Source: an uncultured Oscillibacter sp.
Lineage (GTDB): Bacteria > Bacillota > Clostridia > Oscillospirales > Oscillospiraceae
DNA length: 9,349 bases
NCBI GenBank assembly: GCA_900542115.1
Contig: UQMC01000081.1
Span: 1-9,349, forward strand
Direction: 5' to 3'
Part shown: positions 1-6,072 of the stretch, one piece after another
How the letters are laid out: the number at the start of each line of letters is the position of its first letter
How positions within the stretch are numbered: position 1 is the first letter of the stretch
Program-made: the position numbers and the translations under genes
The notes under the pieces: generated by a model
The model's input: only the letters and a program-made list of their open reading frames with translations
The model's database searches: none
What the model was told of the DNA's origin: nothing

Positions 1-1088
1 AATATGACCTCGACCACACGGCCGTGATCATGAGCCAGACCGGCGGCGGCTGCCGGGCCTCTAATTACATCTTTCTGCTACGAAAGGCGCTGGAAAAAGC
101 CGGTTATGGAAATATTCCCGTTCTCAGCCTGAATTTTTCCGGGTTGGAAAAGGACAGCAGTATGCCGATGGATGTGAAATTCATGCGGCAGGCATTGTCC
201 GCCATTTACTATGGCGATCTGCTGATGACGCTCCGCGCGCAGACAGAACCGTATGAGCTGGAAAAGGGTGCAGCCGAACGGCTGCAAAACAAATGGCTGG
301 ACATTCTTTGCGACCGTGTCCGCCATGGCAGCGGCTACTCCGGCCGGGAAATGCGGAGCACCATGCCGAAAATTGCGTCTGAGTTTGCGGCAATTCCCGT
401 CAAGCGGATTCCAAAAGTGAAGGTCGGTGTGGTAGGGGAGATTTATGTCAAATACTCGCCGCTTGGAAACAATGATCTTGAAAAGTTTCTGGCCGCTCAG
501 GGCTGCGAGGTAAATTTGCCGGGACTGATGGGCTTTGTGCAGTATTGCGCCTACAATATGGCGGAGACTGTCCGGCTTTACGGCGGATCGGTAATAGAGA
601 AGACTGCCGCAGAAGCGGCTCTATCGGTGATTGCCGGAATGGAAAAGGTCATTATCAAAACGCTGAAGGACTATGGCTACCATGCGCCGCTGCCGTTCAA
701 GGAGTTAATTCGTCTGCCGGAGCAGTCCCACACTATTGGCATGGGCTGTAAAATGGGCGAGGGCTGGCTGCTGACAGCAGAAATGCTGGAGCTTGTACAG
801 TCCGGATATGAAAATATTGTCTGTGCACAGCCATTCGGCTGTCTGCCAAATCATATCTGCGGAAAGGGTATGGTGAATAAGATTCGGGAGCTGTACCCGG
901 AGGCCAACATCACGCCCATTGATTATGACCCCAGCGCTACCCGCGTTAATCAGGAAAACCGTATCAAGCTGATGCTGGCAGTGGCCCGGGAACGGCTGCC
1001 AAAATTTACAGGCGGATCCCCGAAGGCCGCTAAGGAGGATACTGCGGCAGAAAGGCAGCTTCAAAAACCGCTCTGCGCCAATGTATAA
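1..1088 (+). CDS. 2-hydroxyacyl-CoA dehydratase activase-related protein, C-terminal part (5' end outside window)
   Basis: The reading frame is open to the left edge (first whole codon at position 3) and stops with TAA at 1086-1088, giving 361 visible residues. A GTG at 24 could be taken as a start, but codons before it continue the family sequence (YDLDHTAVIMSQTGGGC), so this is the tail of a longer protein. Visible family marks are QTGGGCRASNY near the start, VVGEIYVKYSPLGNNDLEKF mid-way, and CAQPFGCLPNHICGKG followed by a PIDYDPSATRVNQENRIKLML tail. These fit the HGD-D-like/DUF2229 C-terminal region of the roughly 1,400-residue proteins that carry BadF/BcrA-type ATPase domains first. The conserved cysteines in GGGC and FGC may bind an iron-sulfur cluster, as in 2-hydroxyglutaryl-CoA dehydratase and its activase. 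The physiological substrate of these giant fusions is not known. The last ~25 residues are low-conservation and charged. Confidence 0.85.
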   Translation, partial: YDLDHTAVIMSQTGGGCRASNYIFLLRKALEKAGYGNIPVLSLNFSGLEKDSSMPMDVKFMRQALSAIYYGDLLMTLRAQTEPYELEKGAAERLQNKWLDILCDRVRHGSGYSGREMRSTMPKIASEFAAIPVKRIPKVKVGVVGEIYVKYSPLGNNDLEKFLAAQGCEVNLPGLMGFVQYCAYNMAETVRLYGGSVIEKTAAEAALSVIAGMEKVIIKTLKDYGYHAPLPFKELIRLPEQSHTIGMGCKMGEGWLLTAEMLELVQSGYENIVCAQPFGCLPNHICGKGMVNKIRELYPEANITPIDYDPSATRVNQENRIKLMLAVARERLPKFTGGSPKAAKEDTAAERQLQKPLCANV

Positions 1089-1089
1089 G

Positions 1090-1128
1090 AAAAACACACC
1101 GCCTGATAACAGGCGGTGTGTTTTTTTT
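1090..1128. terminator. Bidirectional rho-independent terminator
   Basis: An 11-bp GC-rich stem (CACACCGCCTG at 1095-1105 against its complement at 1110-1120) closes a 4-base ATAA loop. Eight T follow on the plus strand (1121-1128) and five A precede it (1090-1094), which give a T run on the minus strand. It lies directly after the stop of the plus-strand gene and 22 bases beyond the stop of minus-strand ogt, so it can serve both convergent genes. Confidence 0.93.
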
Positions 1129-1150
1129 ATAAGGGATCGAATATCATAAA

Positions 1151-1678
1151 TTACAGGGCAGTCCCTTTCCTCGGCGTATACAATTTTTGCATATCTACGC
1201 CCTCCAGCGTCAATAAAAAGCGCTTTTTATCCACGCCGCCGGCATAGCCGGTAAGGCTCCCATCCGCCCCCACAACACGGTGGCAGGGGATGATAATGGA
1301 GATTGGATTGTGGCCTACCGCTCCGCCAACAGCCTGTGCCGCGGCAGAAACACCCTGTGCCTGTAAGGCGTGCGCCAGTTCCCCATAGGTAGTCACCTCA
1401 CCATAAGGAATTTGCAGCAGCAGCTTCCAGACTGCCTGCCGGAAATCGCTCCCCTTAGGAGCCAACGGAGGCAGGGCAGGGAGGGGACGTTTTTCAAAAT
1501 ATGCGTCTAACCAATCCATGATCTGGCGAAACACCGGCAGCTCCGCATTTTTAGTTACATCAGCGCCTAATGTGGCGGCAAAATATTTTTGCCCCGCCAT
1601 CCAAAGCCCGACTAAAGCAGTTCCATCAGACGCCAGAAAAATGCTGCCGAGGGGAGAGGAATATTCCGTCAAATACAT
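1151..1678 (-). CDS. ogt: Methylated-DNA--protein-cysteine S-methyltransferase
   Basis: A suicide DNA-repair protein of 175 residues, the usual family length. It transfers the methyl group from O6-methylguanine (and O4-methylthymine) in DNA to its own cysteine. The C-terminal domain is clear: FRQAVWKLLLQIPYGEVTTYGELA (about 79-102), then NPISIIIPCHRVVGADGSLTGYAGG with active-site Cys132 in PCHR. The N-terminal ~75 residues form the variable ribonuclease-H-like domain. The start at 1678 is chosen because AGGAGG (1686-1691, minus strand) lies 7 bases upstream and a good promoter follows. The open frame runs on to 1909, but that extension would overlap coaX and lacks family similarity. Gln115 sits where human AGT has the arginine finger (AAQAVGG versus AARAVGG). 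The gene stands alone with its own promoter and terminator. It is a typical Ogt rather than Ada, since no AraC or zinc domain is present. Confidence 0.95.
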   Translation of the reverse strand: MYLTEYSSPLGSIFLASDGTALVGLWMAGQKYFAATLGADVTKNAELPVFRQIMDWLDAYFEKRPLPALPPLAPKGSDFRQAVWKLLLQIPYGEVTTYGELAHALQAQGVSAAAQAVGGAVGHNPISIIIPCHRVVGADGSLTGYAGGVDKKRFLLTLEGVDMQKLYTPRKGTAL

Positions 1679-1685
1679 AGGTGTT

Positions 1686-1691
1686 CCTCCT
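1686..1691 (-). promoter_or_regulatory. Ribosome binding site of ogt
   Basis: A perfect AGGAGG on the minus strand, 7 bases before the ATG at 1678. It settles the start against the longer upstream reading frame. Confidence 0.92.
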
Positions 1692-1715
1692 GAATAGAAT
1701 ATTTGTTCGATTTTC

Positions 1716-1744
1716 ATTATAAGTGATATGAGCGACACTTGCAA
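1716..1744 (-). promoter_or_regulatory. Sigma-A promoter of ogt
   Basis: On the minus strand, TTGCAA (1739-1744) is followed by exactly 17 bases and a perfect TATAAT (1716-1721). Transcription would start near 1709, giving a leader of about 30 bases before the ogt ATG. The -35 hexamer is self-complementary and is also used in the opposite direction (see the coaX promoter). Confidence 0.85.
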
Positions 1745-1767
1745 GAGGAAAAAATGCGTGATAAGAT
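1739..1767 (+). promoter_or_regulatory. Probable sigma-A promoter of coaX
   Basis: On the plus strand the same TTGCAA (1739-1744) is followed by 17 bases and TAAGAT (1762-1767), a 4/6 match to the -10 consensus. The predicted start near 1774 leaves a ~32-base leader to the coaX ATG. The -10 is weaker than that of ogt, and nearby A/T-rich alternatives cannot be excluded. Confidence 0.6.
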
Positions 1768-1805
1768 AAAAATGTAAAAATATTTTTGAACAGGGAGGGC
1801 ATCCT

Positions 1806-2576
1806 ATGTTGCTGGCAGTCGATATTGGCAATTCGACCATTTCAATCGGTCTTTTTGATTCAAAGGGTATCTTGCAATTTCTATCGTCACTGGATACGGA
1901 CCCGCGCAAAACGGCAGATCAGATCTGCGTGGATTTGATGAATCTATTTCAATTATACCGTTTCCGTTATGAGGACGTTACCGATTCCATTTTGTGCAGC
2001 GTTGTCCCGCCGCTGAATTTTATGACTGCCAAGGCTCTGACTCGGCTGCTTGGAAAGCCGCCTATGGTCATCGGCCCCGGCGTTAAAACCGGGTTAAATA
2101 TCCGGCTTGCAGTGCAAAGTCAAGTGGGCGCTGATATTGTTGCGGACGCCGTTGCCGCATTGGAGAGCTTTCAAGCGCCGATCATCACCATTGACATGGG
2201 AACGGCTACCACCATCGGTGTAATTTCAGAAGGACGAACCTATGAGGGAGGAATGCTGCTGCCGGGGGTCAACGTCTCCTTGGAGGCACTGAGCCGCCGT
2301 GCTGCCCAGCTTCCCGCCATCTCTCTGCAGGCACCCAAATCGCTGATAGGGAAGTCAACAGAGGATTGTATGCGTTCAGGCATCGTTTATGGAACCGCCT
2401 CCATGCTGGATGGAATCATTGACCGTATCCGTGAGGAATTTCATGGAAAAGAGGTCAGCATCGTGGCCACAGGCGGCAGTGCGCCGTTTATCGTGAAGTT
2501 CTGTCATAACCCGATCGTTTATGATAAAACCTTGCTGATGAAGGGTCTCTGGGCGATTTATAAAAAGAATCAATAA
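1806..2576 (+). CDS. coaX: Type III pantothenate kinase
   Basis: Catalyses ATP-dependent phosphorylation of pantothenate, the first step of coenzyme A synthesis, in the cytoplasm. At 256 residues it has the usual length. Acetate-kinase/actin-fold motifs are in order: DIGNSTISIGLFD (6-18, phosphate 1), CSVVPP (64-69), PGVKTGLNI (91-99), GADIVADAVAA (108-118) with the candidate catalytic Asp110, IDMGTATTIG (129-138, phosphate 2), GGMLLPGV (148-155) and VATGGSAPFI (220-229, adenosine). Many family members have GADR where this one has GADI. I regard that as a normal variant and not a defect. GGGAGGG at 1793-1799 precedes the ATG by 6 bases. The gene is monocistronic, divergent from ogt, and ends at the terminator that begins within its stop codon. 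Type III enzymes are generally not feedback-inhibited by CoA (family knowledge). Confidence 0.96.
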   Translation: MLLAVDIGNSTISIGLFDSKGILQFLSSLDTDPRKTADQICVDLMNLFQLYRFRYEDVTDSILCSVVPPLNFMTAKALTRLLGKPPMVIGPGVKTGLNIRLAVQSQVGADIVADAVAALESFQAPIITIDMGTATTIGVISEGRTYEGGMLLPGVNVSLEALSRRAAQLPAISLQAPKSLIGKSTEDCMRSGIVYGTASMLDGIIDRIREEFHGKEVSIVATGGSAPFIVKFCHNPIVYDKTLLMKGLWAIYKKNQ

Positions 2577-2615
2577 AAGCCAAACGCCCCATTTATCATG
2601 GGGCGTTTGGCTTTT
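2575..2615. terminator. Bidirectional terminator between coaX and xer
   Basis: A perfect 18-bp inverted repeat (2575-2592 against 2598-2615) with a 5-base loop. The core CCAAACGCCCCAT pairs with ATGGGGCGTTTGG, and the arms end in AAAA and TTTT. It starts inside the coaX TAA and ends 3 bases beyond the minus-strand recombinase stop, so it terminates both convergent units. It marks the end of the long hprK-to-xer gene train. Confidence 0.95.
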
Positions 2616-2618
2616 ATC

Positions 2619-3641
2619 TCATTGTTCCTTTTGCCGCTTTTTATCAAGCTCCTGAATATGTGACAAGGGGTTTGCCTTTGCGGCAACACGCAGAGCCTCA
2701 TTGTCAATGTGCGTATATATCTCCGTAGTGTTCAAGTGATCGTGTCCCAAAACCTCCTGAACCGCACGGACATCTACGCCGTTTTGCAGCATCAATGTGG
2801 CGGCCGTGTGACGCAGCTTATGAGAGGAATACTGCGAAGCGTCCAATCCTGCTTCCAGCAGCCGCTTTTTCACCATCGCGTGCACATTAGAACGGCTGAT
2901 GCGCTCGTTTCTGGTAGAGAGAAACAGGGCATTGGCATCTCGACCGCTAATGGGCCTCCGCACCGCCAGATAGCGATTCAATGCGTCCTGACAGGCTTCA
3001 TTCAAATAGAGGATACGCACCTTATTACCCTTACCCAAAACGCGCAGCGTCTCGCCTTGGATATCCTGTATATTCAATCCGACCAATTCGGAAATACGCA
3101 GGCCGCAATTCAGAAACAGCGTTAAAATCGCATAATCCCGCTCCTGATTTTTGCCATCAACAGCCTTGAGCAAATCAATACTTTGGTCTAAGGTCAGATA
3201 CCGCGGGAGTTCCTTTTTCAGCTTCGGAGAATCCATGTCCTTGACTGGATTTTCACGAAGCTGGTGTGTTTTATTGGTCAAATACACATAAAATGACCGA
3301 ATTGTGGCAATTTTACGGGCTCTGGATGCCGCATTCAGGCCATAATCAGATTTCTGACTGTTCTGAAACCGAATGCGGTCTCGGCTGAGGTACGTCATAT
3401 AGCTGTAAATATCCGTCAGGGTAATACTGCCGACAAAGGCCAAATCAATATCCAAAATATCAATTTCATCCAATGGTTTGCCTGCAAGCGACGGATTGCG
3501 AAGCTGCTTCATATAGCGAAAAAAATTGCGAAGGTCCAGATAATATTCATCAACGGTGCGCTGTGAGTGTGCCTTGATGTTCTCATGATAAGAAAGAAAA
3601 TCCCGTAAAATCTGTGGTGCGTCTGCGCGATAGTCTGACAT
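2619..3641 (-). CDS. Tyrosine recombinase, Xer family
   Basis: A site-specific DNA recombinase of 340 residues. The N-terminal SAM-like core-binding domain (about 10-125) precedes a C-terminal catalytic domain (about 145-320). All catalytic residues are visible: Arg182 in NCGLRISEL, Lys204 in LGKGNKVR, His274 and Arg277 in SHKLRHTAAT, His300 in LGHDHLNTT and nucleophile Tyr309 in EIYTHI. It is about 40 residues longer than classical XerC/XerD. The N-terminal layout, with an IDLAFVGSITLTDIYSYMTYL helix and a longer linker, recalls single-recombinase XerS-type proteins, so I give no XerC/D symbol. The probable role is chromosome dimer resolution, because the gene sits among housekeeping genes with no phage genes nearby. 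A mobile integrase or an inverton recombinase is less likely. ATG at 3641 is the only conventional start before an in-frame stop at 3681-3683, yet no good Shine-Dalgarno sequence precedes it. A 130-bp gap separates it from the previous gene. Confidence 0.9.
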   Translation of the reverse strand: MSDYRADAPQILRDFLSYHENIKAHSQRTVDEYYLDLRNFFRYMKQLRNPSLAGKPLDEIDILDIDLAFVGSITLTDIYSYMTYLSRDRIRFQNSQKSDYGLNAASRARKIATIRSFYVYLTNKTHQLRENPVKDMDSPKLKKELPRYLTLDQSIDLLKAVDGKNQERDYAILTLFLNCGLRISELVGLNIQDIQGETLRVLGKGNKVRILYLNEACQDALNRYLAVRRPISGRDANALFLSTRNERISRSNVHAMVKKRLLEAGLDASQYSSHKLRHTAATLMLQNGVDVRAVQEVLGHDHLNTTEIYTHIDNEALRVAAKANPLSHIQELDKKRQKEQ

Positions 3642-3649
3642 ATTTATTG

Positions 3650-3731
3650 GCAGATAAGCCAGAGGTGTGTTTCTCCTCTTTTAAATTGAACAAAATTTTT
3701 ATTTTGTTCAATTATTGAATAGCTTATCTGC
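3650..3731. repeat. 10-bp inverted repeat flanking the xer leader
   Basis: GCAGATAAGC at 3650-3659 recurs as its exact complement at 3722-3731, with 62 bp between the arms. The start-proximal arm ends 8 bases before the xer ATG, in the place of a ribosome binding site. The pair surrounds the 30-bp palindrome but is not concentric with it. It could be an RNA stem masking initiation, recombinase arm sites, or chance. Confidence 0.6.
3684..3713. repeat. Perfect 13-bp inverted repeat with 4-bp spacer upstream of xer
   Basis: AATTGAACAAAAT (3684-3696) and its exact complement (3701-3713) flank TTTT. An additional half-site ATTGAAT lies at 3714-3720 and, with 3707-3712, makes a second small palindrome (TTCAAT-T-ATTGAA). 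The size is that of a tyrosine-recombinase core site or of a repressor operator. It has too little GC in the stem for a normal terminator. TTGAAC occurs on both strands and could act as a -35 element, but no convincing -10 is placed at 17 bp. Confidence 0.7.
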
Positions 3732-3771
3732 GGCCTCCCTCTGTGGTTTCTTAAAATAAATTTTAGCCGCT

Positions 3772-4242
3772 TCAGCTCTGAATATGATCCGGCAATGCTC
3801 CGCCCTTCAATTCCTGTAGCATTTCCTCCACGATTTCCACAGCCGTAACGATCATAATGTCGCAATGCCCAGTCAACTGAAGTACCTTTGCAGACGGTGT
3901 TGTATCATCCGGAATAAATTTCTTTTTCAGCAGCTCCGCACACCGCAGCGCGTCAAAACGCTCCGAAAATCGCTTTTGCAGCTCCTTTGCCTGCGCCATA
4001 GCGCGCTTCTTGGCCTCCACCGCATTTTCCGTATCGGTCTGTGTCAGCAAGTCAAGCACCATGATTGCACCGGTCAGTGCGCCGCAAAGCTCACCCGTCC
4101 CGGCACCGGCTCCAAACCCGCTTGCAATCGCCAGACATTGCTTCTCAGATAACCCCGCAACATCTTGAAATGACATCAAGACGGACTGTGCGCAATTATA
4201 GCCCTTTTTGTGATACTGATACGCCAATTCACAACGATTCAT
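3772..4242 (-). CDS. C_GCAxxG_C_C family protein, function unknown
   Basis: A 156-residue soluble protein matching the family of small cysteine-rich proteins named for spaced cysteines and a GC(A)xxG core. Visible are Cys4, Cys17 in KGYNCAQSVL, Cys36, the glycine-rich GFGAGAGTGELCGALTGAIMVL stretch (42-63) with Cys53, Cys101 in ALRCAELL and Cys127 in TGHC. The cysteine pattern suggests metal or redox-cofactor binding, but no reaction is established for the family, and I assign none. There is no signal peptide or membrane segment beyond the short hydrophobic glycine-rich helix. ATG at 4242 is preferred over a TTG at 4266, because GAGAGGG (4250-4256, minus strand) stands 7 bases before it. It lies 33 bp after whiA on the same strand, so it is probably the next gene of that operon. 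Confidence 0.82.
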   Translation of the reverse strand: MNRCELAYQYHKKGYNCAQSVLMSFQDVAGLSEKQCLAIASGFGAGAGTGELCGALTGAIMVLDLLTQTDTENAVEAKKRAMAQAKELQKRFSERFDALRCAELLKKKFIPDDTTPSAKVLQLTGHCDIMIVTAVEIVEEMLQELKGGALPDHIQS

Positions 4243-4249
4243 ATAGGTT

Positions 4250-4256
4250 CCCTCTC
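4250..4256 (-). promoter_or_regulatory. Ribosome binding site deciding the start of the C_GCAxxG_C_C gene
   Basis: GAGAGGG on the minus strand ends 7 bases before ATG 4242. It lies inside the longer TTG-initiated frame, which is therefore unlikely to be used. Confidence 0.75.
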
Positions 4257-4275
4257 TTTTTCTCAAACTCTCACG

Positions 4276-5184
4276 CTAATCCGACAGCTTTCGTGCCAGC
4301 TCCATCAATTTACGCAGACGGTGATTTAAGCACGATTTGCTGATGGGCGGGTCAAATTCCTCCGCCAGCTCCGAAAGGCTCAGTTCGGGATATTCAAGGC
4401 GCAAGGCCGCTGTCTCCTGCAGCTTGTCCGGTAATTGTTCCAACAGGTCGCACGCTTGCAGCCGCCGGATTGCCTCTAATTGCTCCTGCGCTGCCTCCAC
4501 CGCCTTATCCAGATTGGCGCTGTCACAGTTGAGCCGCCGATTCACGCTGTTGCGTAGATCCTTTTCCAGCTTTGCAGACATAATATTCATCGCCGCCACA
4601 GGCGCACCAATCATCGTTAAAAAATCTTCAATTTGGTCGCTCTGCTTAAAATATGTAATTGAACTGCCATTTCGGCTCAGACTTTTCGGCGGATAACCGC
4701 ATTCCACCAAAAGAGATTCGATTTCCCGGCTCACCTGCAAATGTGAGGTTGTCAACTCCAGATGATAGCGCTTCTGCGGGTCTGTGATGCTGCCGCCGGC
4801 AAAAAATGCTCCTCGTAAAAATGCCGCCTGATCGCACGCCTCCTCCATAAACGCAAAATTGATATGCAATACCAAATTCTGCTGCGGATCGTATCCCAAT
4901 ACATTGATGATATGGTTCAGCTTTCGCGGGTCTGTGATTTGAAAGATTCGCTTCCCCTCTGTCTGCTCCTTGTCCGGCTGGCGGTCAAAGCTCAACCCGA
5001 ATGCCCGCCGGAACAGCTTCGGCAGCCGCTCGGCAAAATTGGGATTCTCCGTAATAACTCGCACCTCTGTTGCGCTGAACGTGTTGCAGTACAGTAAAAT
5101 GCCATAAGCCTCCGCACGGGCGCAGCACAATTTTTGTACCGGCAGGCGGCAAAGCTCGTTTTTTGTCTCATAGGAAAAGGACAT
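4276..5184 (-). CDS. whiA: DNA-binding protein WhiA
   Basis: A 302-residue Gram-positive regulator. It controls sporulation septation genes in Streptomyces and affects division and chromosome segregation in Bacillus. The N-terminal part is a degenerate LAGLIDADG homing-endonuclease fold: the second repeat, AAFLRGAFFAGGSITDP (120-136), lacks the catalytic acidic residue after the glycines, so it binds rather than cuts DNA. The family hallmark RNSVNRRLNCDSANLDK lies at 211-227. A C-terminal helix-turn-helix follows at about 255-300 (LSLSELAEEFDPPISKSCLNHRLRKL). AAGGAG stands 5 bases before ATG 5184. The stop of rapZ lies 16 bp upstream, so the two are almost certainly co-transcribed. In most Firmicutes glmR/yvcK sits between rapZ and whiA, and it is absent here. 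No HPr/Crh gene follows either. Confidence 0.96.
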   Translation of the reverse strand: MSFSYETKNELCRLPVQKLCCARAEAYGILLYCNTFSATEVRVITENPNFAERLPKLFRRAFGLSFDRQPDKEQTEGKRIFQITDPRKLNHIINVLGYDPQQNLVLHINFAFMEEACDQAAFLRGAFFAGGSITDPQKRYHLELTTSHLQVSREIESLLVECGYPPKSLSRNGSSITYFKQSDQIEDFLTMIGAPVAAMNIMSAKLEKDLRNSVNRRLNCDSANLDKAVEAAQEQLEAIRRLQACDLLEQLPDKLQETAALRLEYPELSLSELAEEFDPPISKSCLNHRLRKLMELARKLSD

Positions 5185-5200
5185 AGCAGCTCCTTCAGTC

Positions 5201-6061
5201 TTATCGGTTCATATCCCGGTGGTTTTCCCGGACACGATAGCCCAATTTCTGAATATTTTCAGCCAACGCATGAGTCATTGCAACAGAGCGGTGATGACCG
5301 CCTGTGCAGCCGACCGCAATCACAAGCTCGGTCTTCCCCTCCTCCGCGTAGAGCGGTAAGGAAAACACCAGCAGCTCCTGCAGCTTTTCCATGTACTCCT
5401 TCGTTTGCTGGAAGGAAAATATATAGTCCGCGACCTCACGGTCCAAACCGGTTTTTTCTCTCAGCTCCGGGATGTAATAGGGATTTGGCATACAGCGGAC
5501 ATCAAATACCAGATCGGCCTCCATAGGCAGACCGTATTTAAATCCAAAGGAAATGATGCTGATGTTCATTCCGCCCTTTTCCGATGTGCCGTTTCCGAAA
5601 TTCCGCAGCAGCTCCCCCCGGAGCTGCGCTGTGGAAAGATGCGTGGTATCTATGATATAATCCGCACGCTGGCGCAGCGGCTTCATCAGCTCACATTCCG
5701 CCAGAACAGCCGCCTCCAAGGAAGCGGTCTGCTTCATCAGTGGATGGCGCCGACGGGTCTCCTTATAGCGCTTGATGATCGTTTCCGGGGATGCCTCCAA
5801 AAACAGCAGGCTGCACACACTGCTGCTGTGCTTGAGCGAATCCAGAACGGCAAACAGCTCCGTTGGGCTATTGGCCGTGCGGACATCGTATACCAGCGCC
5901 ACCCTGTCATAGCGGCGACTGCCCCCGGCGCAGAACTCTGCAAATTTCAAAATCATGGCGGCGGGCATATTGTCCACAATATAAAAGCCCATATCCTCTA
6001 AAAAAGAGGCGGCTCGGCTTTTTCCCGCACCGGAAAGGCCCGAAATAATCAGAATCTCCAT
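5201..6061 (-). CDS. rapZ: RapZ/YvcJ-type nucleotide-binding RNase adapter protein
   Basis: A 286-residue P-loop protein of the family that includes E. coli RapZ, the adapter directing GlmZ small RNA to RNase E and sensing glucosamine-6-phosphate, and Bacillus YvcJ. The N-terminal kinase-like domain has Walker A GLSGAGKS (8-15) and a DVRT element (59-62). The C-terminal domain shows ISIISFGFKYGLPMEADLVFDVR (167-189), PNPYYIPELREKTG, and GCTGGHHRSVAMT (251-263). Translation starts at ATG 6061: the frame extends upstream to 6253 but would overlap murB, and the family begins at MEILIISGLSG. The ribosome binding site is a modest GGTGG 5 bases upstream. murB ends 11 bp before it. E. coli partners GlmY/GlmZ are not expected in Clostridia, so the target here is unknown. 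A role in amino-sugar or cell-wall precursor control is inferred from the MurB neighbour. Confidence 0.95.
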   Translation of the reverse strand: MEILIISGLSGAGKSRAASFLEDMGFYIVDNMPAAMILKFAEFCAGGSRRYDRVALVYDVRTANSPTELFAVLDSLKHSSSVCSLLFLEASPETIIKRYKETRRRHPLMKQTASLEAAVLAECELMKPLRQRADYIIDTTHLSTAQLRGELLRNFGNGTSEKGGMNISIISFGFKYGLPMEADLVFDVRCMPNPYYIPELREKTGLDREVADYIFSFQQTKEYMEKLQELLVFSLPLYAEEGKTELVIAVGCTGGHHRSVAMTHALAENIQKLGYRVRENHRDMNR

Positions 6062-6072
6062 AAAACCACCGC

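Noticed and set aside
1679..1909. N-terminal extension of ogt by 77 residues
   Set aside because: It would overlap coaX on the opposite strand, crosses the ogt promoter and lacks family similarity. ATG 1678 has a perfect ribosome site.
3684..3713. Rho-independent terminator after the C_GCAxxG_C_C gene
   Set aside because: The stem is almost all A/T with no GC core and no separate T run after it, so it is unlikely to terminate by itself.
5405..6001. 198-residue open frame on the plus strand opposite rapZ
   Set aside because: It is antisense to a well-supported gene, has no ribosome site and resembles no family. It is a shadow of rapZ codon usage.
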